NCBI GenBank assembly: GCA_017608995.1
Contig: JAFCEU010000049.1
Coordinates: forward strand, 1 to 9,816
Reading direction: 5' to 3'
DNA length: 9,816 nt
Source: Candidatus Iainarchaeum sp.
GTDB taxonomy: Archaea > Iainarchaeota > Iainarchaeia > Iainarchaeales > DTGL01
Shown: piece after piece, positions 6,429 to 9,816 of the stretch
Position numbering within the stretch: position 1 is the first letter of the stretch
Layout: the number at the start of each line of letters is the position of its first letter
Translations under genes and position numbers: made by a program
The notes under the pieces: model-generated
Seen by the model: the letters and a program-made list of their open reading frames with translations, nothing else
Told to the model about the DNA's origin: nothing
Databases searched by the model: none

Positions 6429-6965
6429 TCAATCACCTAGGCAAGCGAGTATTGACTGCAGGCTCTTTGGATTTCGCAGCTCCGCAAAGCTCTTAGCGAA
6501 GCTATAAACCCTTACATTTGCTTTCGCTTTTTTAGCAAGCTTAGCAACAAATCGAATTTTTTTCAGTATAAGCATTCTTTCAAATGCGTTAGCGCTTAAT
6601 AGATCGCTAAAAGAAAAAACAATTTCCCTGTTAGCAGAAGCAAGCTTCTTTATCGCTTGCAAATCAGCCTGCGCTTTAGGATTAAAAATTATAAACCGTA
6701 TTCTTTTATCGCAGGCAGCATTTAGGTCCTTAATCTCTTTTACTTCAATAGCAATATAATCCGCTTTTTCGCTCTTTATTTTTCCCCTTTCAACAATATT
6801 GCAAAATTTTACCTTCTCTTTCAAGTCACTTTTCTCAAGCTTGGCTCTATATTTTTTCACTTCGCCCTTAGAAAAGCGCTTTACAAATACTATCTCTTCA
6901 AGCCCAAACTCTTGCAACGCTCCCTCATAGCTGCCAATATCAAAAAAAGAAACCAAATCACGCAT
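6429..6965 (-). CDS. rnp3: Ribonuclease P protein component 3 (Rpp30 family)
   Basis: Probable protein subunit of archaeal RNase P, which with Rnp2 (Pop5) helps the catalytic RNA mature the 5' ends of tRNAs. At 178 residues it is somewhat shorter than usual (about 200-230). The TIM-barrel-like order of strands and helices is recognisable: FFDIGSYEGALQEFGLEEIVFV at the start, ADYIAIEV in the middle, and a C-terminal region where a helix lined with positive residues leads to VRVYSFAKSFAELRNPKSLQ, matching the conserved 'S...A......LR.P.DL..LL' ending of the family. Divergence makes the call moderate from sequence alone. Position directly downstream of rpl15e, a conserved archaeal arrangement, raises it. 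The usual next gene, rnp2, is absent and mtnA follows instead. The ATG at 6965 has no clear ribosome-binding site in the 25-nt gap. Confidence 0.8.
   Translation of the reverse strand: MRDLVSFFDIGSYEGALQEFGLEEIVFVKRFSKGEVKKYRAKLEKSDLKEKVKFCNIVERGKIKSEKADYIAIEVKEIKDLNAACDKRIRFIIFNPKAQADLQAIKKLASANREIVFSFSDLLSANAFERMLILKKIRFVAKLAKKAKANVRVYSFAKSFAELRNPKSLQSILACLGD
6432..6438 (-). promoter_or_regulatory. Ribosome-binding site deciding the mtnA start
   Basis: AGGTGAT on the minus strand, four bases (TGAA) before TTG 6427. The GTG inside it is in frame with mtnA and would be called as a start by a longest-frame rule, but it is better explained as the site itself. With the TTG start the catalytic residues fall at C160 and D240, the numbers I recall for the Bacillus subtilis enzyme. 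Confidence 0.6.
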
Positions 6966-6990
6966 TAAAAAAAGAGGCGGGAAACTCTAT

Positions 6991-7554
6991 TTATTTCTTT
7001 TTCTTTTTTGTCTTTTTCTTGCCCTTCCTTGCTTTCTTCGCTGCAGAAGTCAAGCCGCGCTCTGCTCTGCCTTTGTGCTTGCTGCTGCAGATCCAGCCAA
7101 TATCTTTATCTGCCTTTATTTCCGGCGCGCTCCTATCAACCAATATCACTTCGTAGTATTCGTGTTTGCCGTCTTCGCCAACCCAGTATGAATTTAGCAC
7201 CTCGCAGTTTGGATATTTTCTGCTTGCCCTCTGCTCTGCAATGCGCTGAATGCTTATATTCCTTGTAAGCTTCTTTGTTCCCATGCGTTTCGGCCTGCGT
7301 CCTGCTCTTGGCCTCTTGTGAGCGCCGCTGCCTCTGCGTACGCGAACCTTCACTACTACAAAGCCCTTCTTCGCTTTGTAGCCCAGTGCTCTTGCTCTTG
7401 GCAGATTTGATGGTTTTTCTAAGCGTACCACAGCAAGCTCACTTTTCCTATACTCCACTAGCTTATCCTTGTAGAGCTTCTTGTAGTTATATGCTCCTTT
7501 TTCGCCCTTATATTCCTTTTGCAGTGTTTCTGCAATGTATTTAGTTGCGCTCAA
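6991..7554 (-). CDS. rpl15e: 50S ribosomal protein L15e
   Basis: A component of the large ribosomal subunit in archaea and eukaryotes (eL15), absent from bacteria, which makes it the best taxonomic marker here. Family blocks are clear: RLEKPSNLPRARALGYKAKKG, VRVRRGSGAHKRPRAGRRPKRMG, IQRIAEQRASRKYPNCEVLNSYWVGEDGK, EVILVDRSAPEIKAD and a WIC motif, followed by the GL(T) segment and a lysine-rich tail that probably contacts rRNA. Length is normal. I start at TTG 7554 (187 residues), 4 nt after the first six bases of GGTGGGTGA; the GTG at 7563 would give 190 residues but overlaps that site. It is the first gene of the minus-strand unit and the likely transcription entry point for everything down to apgM. 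Confidence 0.95.
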   Translation of the reverse strand: MSATKYIAETLQKEYKGEKGAYNYKKLYKDKLVEYRKSELAVVRLEKPSNLPRARALGYKAKKGFVVVKVRVRRGSGAHKRPRAGRRPKRMGTKKLTRNISIQRIAEQRASRKYPNCEVLNSYWVGEDGKHEYYEVILVDRSAPEIKADKDIGWICSSKHKGRAERGLTSAAKKARKGKKKTKKKKK

Positions 7555-7555
7555 T

Positions 7556-7564
7556 TCACCCACC
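7556..7564 (-). promoter_or_regulatory. Ribosome-binding site of rpl15e
   Basis: GGTGGGTGA on the minus strand just before TTG 7554. The upstream GGTG copy has the spacing seen at mtnA; the second GGTGA copy is too close to TTG 7554 to serve it. The in-frame GTG at 7563 lies inside the site, so the 190-residue version is less likely, though not excluded. Confidence 0.5.
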
Positions 7565-7585
7565 AGAATGCAGTAAAAAGAAGGG

Positions 7586-7610
7586 ATTTTATTCTTAATT
7601 TAATTATTTC
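7586..7610. promoter_or_regulatory. Divergent AT-rich promoter region
   Basis: This AT-only core, in the 85 nt between the rpl15e and ttuA-type starts, contains TATA-like sequences on both strands: TTTAATTAT at 7599-7607 for the plus gene (about 36 nt before ATG 7640) and TTAAATTAAG for rpl15e. Spacing suits short 5' leaders carrying the ribosome-binding sites on each side. No hairpin, operator or riboswitch is apparent. Confidence 0.45.
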
Positions 7611-7639
7611 TGTTAGGGAATGAATTTAAAGGTTTTGGT

Positions 7640-8638
7640 ATGGGCTGCGAAGCAAAGCCGGAAGCAGCAGGCACATTAAAACAGGGCCTAAAAAAGCACG
7701 ATAAATGCCTAAAATGTAGCGGGCAAGCAAAAGTGCTGCTTCCATACGGGCCGCAAAAGTTCTGCGAGAAACACTTTGTTGAGCTCATAGAAAAGCGCTT
7801 TAGAAAAACAGTTAGGCGCTATTCGCTTATAAAGCGCAACGAAAAGCTTGTTGTGGCCGTTAGCGGCGGCAAGGATTCATTAACAGCACTTTACCTAACG
7901 AATAAATTCTTCCGCAATTCCAACAAGATAGTTGCGCTGCTTATAGACGAGGGTATAAAAGGCTACAGAGATAAAGCGCTGAAGCTTGCAGTAAAGAATT
8001 GCCGCGCTTGGGAAATCCCTTATAAGCTTGTAAAGTTTAAGGATGAATTCGGCTTCACAATGAGCACCATATATAAGAAGATGAAAAAATCTGTTATTAA
8101 TTTAGGGTCACCATGCGCATTTTGCGGCACTTTGCGCAGAACAGTTATGAATCGCTATGCGAAGCGCCTGCATGCAGATAAGCTTATTACAGGCCACAAC
8201 CTAGATGATGAGTTGCAGAGCATTCTGATGAACGCTTGCGACAACGATTTAGCAAGGTTTTTGCGCTGCGGCCCTATAAGCGGAGTTAAAAGTTTTGAAC
8301 AGTTTGTGCAGCGCGTAAAACCGCTTTGCGAAATCCCTGAAAATGAAATAATGCTTTATGCTGATTTTGTTGGAATAGAGCATTATTCCGGCTACTGCTG
8401 CCCTTTTCGCTCTGAAGCAAAAAGAAATGCATATCGCAGAATTATTAATTCGCTTGAGGAGCAGTATCCGGGAACAAAGTTTTCGCTATGGAATTTTTAC
8501 ATGCAGATAAAGCCAATTCTGCTCAAAAGCAAGGGCTTTGCGGAACTTACTTTGAACGAATGCTCGCGCTGCTCTGAACCAACTGCAAGCAAGCTATGCG
8601 ATACCTGCAGGAAGCTAGCATTGTTGCGAAAACTATAA
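7640..8638 (+). CDS. TtuA/Ncs6-type tRNA 2-thiolation protein
   Basis: A cytosolic PP-loop ATPase that adenylates a tRNA uridine and inserts sulfur; in archaea the sulfur carrier is a ubiquitin-like SAMP protein. Domains in the 332 residues: N-terminal zinc finger C23-x2-C26...C42-x2-H45; the PP-loop S75-G-G-K-D-S80; C159-A-F-C162, expected to bind an iron-sulfur cluster with a later cysteine at C253 or C254 in GYCCPF; a GHNLDDE motif near 185-191; and a C-terminal zinc finger C308-x2-C311...C320-x2-C323. Which base it modifies (U34, as for Ncs6, or T54, as for TtuA) cannot be decided. About 20 residues precede the first zinc finger, more than usual, and no later start exists before it. An AGGT site ends 6 nt before the ATG. 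CGC supplies 13 of 22 arginine codons, which I take as the local norm. Confidence 0.9.
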   Translation: MGCEAKPEAAGTLKQGLKKHDKCLKCSGQAKVLLPYGPQKFCEKHFVELIEKRFRKTVRRYSLIKRNEKLVVAVSGGKDSLTALYLTNKFFRNSNKIVALLIDEGIKGYRDKALKLAVKNCRAWEIPYKLVKFKDEFGFTMSTIYKKMKKSVINLGSPCAFCGTLRRTVMNRYAKRLHADKLITGHNLDDELQSILMNACDNDLARFLRCGPISGVKSFEQFVQRVKPLCEIPENEIMLYADFVGIEHYSGYCCPFRSEAKRNAYRRIINSLEEQYPGTKFSLWNFYMQIKPILLKSKGFAELTLNECSRCSEPTASKLCDTCRKLALLRKL

Positions 8639-8659
8639 AAAGTATAAAATGCATTTTTT

Positions 8660-8665
8660 AGTGAT
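8660..8665 (+). promoter_or_regulatory. Ribosome-binding site of the basic coiled-coil gene
   Basis: AGTGAT, four bases (ACCT) before ATG 8670, the same spacing as at mtnA. It places the start at 8670 and not at the in-frame ATG 8649. Confidence 0.55.
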
Positions 8666-8669
8666 ACCT

Positions 8670-9047
8670 ATGCCGGCCAAAAAACCACAAAGAAGGAAAA
8701 GAAAAAAGCCTCTTATGGCTGAACGCGTTGCACACTTTGTTGTGCCTTTCTACGCCAATATAATAATGCGGGCTGAAAGTGAGCGCGTTATATGGCATAG
8801 GAAGCTTGTTGAGCAGCGTAGAAAGGTGAGAAGCCTAAATGCAAAAATAAGAATATTAGAGCAAAGGAAAGAGCATAAAAGAGCTAAGCAGCTAAGAAAA
8901 GAATTAGAAGAGGAAAGAAAGCTGCTTAAAGGCTATAACGAAGCATATAAACGAGTTGTTAATTTGCGCAAAAGGCACTTAACGATTGCGAAAAGAGAAG
9001 GCATCCTTAAGGAAGTGCTCGCGGAAATGGAAAGGCGCAAGGGATGA
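8670..9047 (+). CDS. Small, highly basic coiled-coil protein, unknown function
   Basis: I do not recognise this 125-residue protein. It opens with a lysine/arginine patch (PAKKPQRRKRKK), then a short partly hydrophobic helix (about 18-33, VAHFVVPFYANIIM), then one long charged helix to the end, with runs of K/R/E and leucines or valines at heptad-like spacing, probably a coiled coil. There are no cysteines and no membrane segment. The very high positive charge suggests binding to RNA, DNA or the ribosome, but that is inference from composition. It follows the tRNA thiolation gene by 31 nt with its own ribosome-binding site, and TATA-like repeats (8634-8650) lie in the gap, so it may be co-transcribed or have its own promoter. 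Codon use with AAG, GCG and some CGC resembles the thiolation gene. Confidence 0.65.
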   Translation: MPAKKPQRRKRKKPLMAERVAHFVVPFYANIIMRAESERVIWHRKLVEQRRKVRSLNAKIRILEQRKEHKRAKQLRKELEEERKLLKGYNEAYKRVVNLRKRHLTIAKREGILKEVLAEMERRKG

Positions 9048-9083
9048 TAAATTAAAATTTTTCTAACTTTGAATGAGTTTTTT
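9048..9083 (+). promoter_or_regulatory. AT-rich intergenic, possible leaderless promoter
   Basis: Thirty-six bases with a TTAAAATT box at 9052-9059, about 28 nt before ATG 9084, and no convincing ribosome-binding site (only TGAG six nt upstream). The spacing fits a leaderless transcript of the DUF1611-type gene, but such AT-rich sequence is common between genes here. Confidence 0.35.
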
Positions 9084-9816
9084 ATGAAAATATTAATTCA
9101 TCACTTTGATCAAAACGCACATGCGATGCTCAGATTTGGCAGAGATATAGAAATTCTAGGCATCTACGATGAGCGAAAAGAGTTGCAGGGTGTTGATGCA
9201 GGTTCTTTTTTAGGTATTGGCAAACTAGGCTTAAAGATTTCTGGAAATTTTACAGAGCTTCTCAAAACACATGCAAAAGATGCAGATATGCTCGTTACAA
9301 CAGGCGAAGGCCTCTACTTTACAAAAGAATCTAATGTGGAGGGATGGAAGGAGCACATAATAGAGGCGATAAAAGCCGGCTTAGATATCTACACAATGAG
9401 CAAGATATTTTACGGTGAGAAAACCGCTAAGCTCAAGAAGCTTGCGGAAAAATTTGGAGTAAAATTCATTGAAGCCTCGCAACCAAGTGCTTTTGAAAAA
9501 TACGAAAATTACGCTCTTTCAGCAGAGAAAGAAGGTATAAAAACCCGAGTTGTTACCTTTACAGGCACTTCAATGAACTCAGGAAAGATGACCGCAATGC
9601 TCACAGTGCGTAATTTATTGGAAAGGAAAGGGCTGAAGGTTGGTGTTTTAGGTACAGAGCCATGCTCTATTTTTGTAGGTGCAGACGAACAGGTTGTGCC
9701 TGAGGTTTTGCCTACAATGCGCGGAGCTCATGCAATATTTGGAGCTATTAAAAAGATCGAACTGGAAAAGAAGCCAGATATTATTTTGGTTGGCAATCAA
9801 ACAGGATTGAGAGCAA
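9084..9816 (+). CDS. DUF1611-family P-loop protein (partial, 3' end outside window)
   Basis: The first 244 residues are present and the frame is open to the window edge. The N-terminal domain (about 1-150) has the Rossmann-like pattern of DUF1611 proteins, with the segment HIIEAIKAGLDIYTMSKIF followed by LAEKFGVKFIEAS. The second domain starts near 157 with a Walker A-type loop, FTGTSMNSGKMTA (160-172), then VGVLGTEPCSIFVGAD and a strand IILVGNQTG near 234-242 that would match the family's 'VEGQGSL' position. Full-length members are about 330-380 residues, so roughly a quarter to a third is missing here. One characterised member, DgcN, N-acetylates D-glutamate in marine bacteria; that role should not be transferred to this divergent archaeal protein. 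It sits 36 nt after the coiled-coil gene on the same strand. Family call is good; activity is unknown. Confidence 0.75.
   Translation, partial: MKILIHHFDQNAHAMLRFGRDIEILGIYDERKELQGVDAGSFLGIGKLGLKISGNFTELLKTHAKDADMLVTTGEGLYFTKESNVEGWKEHIIEAIKAGLDIYTMSKIFYGEKTAKLKKLAEKFGVKFIEASQPSAFEKYENYALSAEKEGIKTRVVTFTGTSMNSGKMTAMLTVRNLLERKGLKVGVLGTEPCSIFVGADEQVVPEVLPTMRGAHAIFGAIKKIELEKKPDIILVGNQTGLRA

Noticed and set aside
8649..8669. An upstream in-frame ATG for the coiled-coil gene
   Set aside because: It has no ribosome-binding site, while ATG 8670 has AGTGAT at the usual spacing; the extra seven residues are unlike the rest of the protein.
1..9816. tRNA or rRNA genes, CRISPR arrays, insertion-sequence ends, defence genes or prophage genes
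   Set aside because: No clover-leaf candidates, regularly spaced repeats, transposase motifs or phage-type proteins were seen on either strand; nearly all sequence is accounted for by ordinary genes.

Overview
The window looks archaeal. It encodes ribosomal protein L15e, an RNase P Rpp30-type subunit, the archaeal form of cofactor-independent phosphoglycerate mutase, a stand-alone JAMM protease, an archaeal TctA-type permease without its bacterial partners, and a TtuA/Ncs6-type tRNA thiolation enzyme. Genes are short, tightly packed and often overlapping. Their ribosome-binding sites are of the GGTG/AGGTGAT type, and other genes appear to be leaderless behind TATA-like boxes. A small, compact genome such as a DPANN-type lineage is plausible, but I cannot fix the phylum from this sequence. 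I see no tRNA, rRNA, CRISPR array, insertion sequence or long repeat.

Layout. (1) Positions 78-1259, + strand: a 12-helix MFS transporter behind a good TATA box and apparently leaderless. Its codon use differs from its neighbours, which suggests later acquisition. (2) Positions 1266-7554, - strand: nine genes in one direction with gaps of 44 nt or less and several overlaps. Read 5'->3' they are rpl15e, rnp3 (Rpp30), mtnA-family isomerase, a shortened HD-domain protein, a four-helix membrane protein, a membrane-anchored OB-fold protein, a TctA-type permease, a JAMM protease and apgM. (3) Positions 7555-7639: a short AT-rich divergent promoter region. (4) Positions 7640-9816, + strand: a TtuA/Ncs6-type tRNA 2-thiolation protein, a small very basic coiled-coil protein, and the first 244 codons of a DUF1611-family P-loop protein that runs off the window.

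How the genes may fit together. rpl15e-rnp3 is a well-known archaeal pair. Downstream of it the transcription unit carries nucleoside-sugar salvage (MtnA family), membrane functions and glycolysis (ApgM). The OB-fold and TctA genes are translationally coupled, and the OB domain is predicted to lie outside the cell. That makes a permease plus tethered binding protein a testable idea. The HD-family protein keeps the two ends of its domain but has lost, in frame, the segment with the HD motif. The JAMM protease and the TtuA-type enzyme both belong to families that work with ubiquitin-like/SAMP sulfur carriers.

Several starts were moved downstream of the longest reading frame. In those cases the first in-frame GTG or TTG lies in or upstream of a clear ribosome-binding site that is followed, 4-6 nt later, by another start codon.
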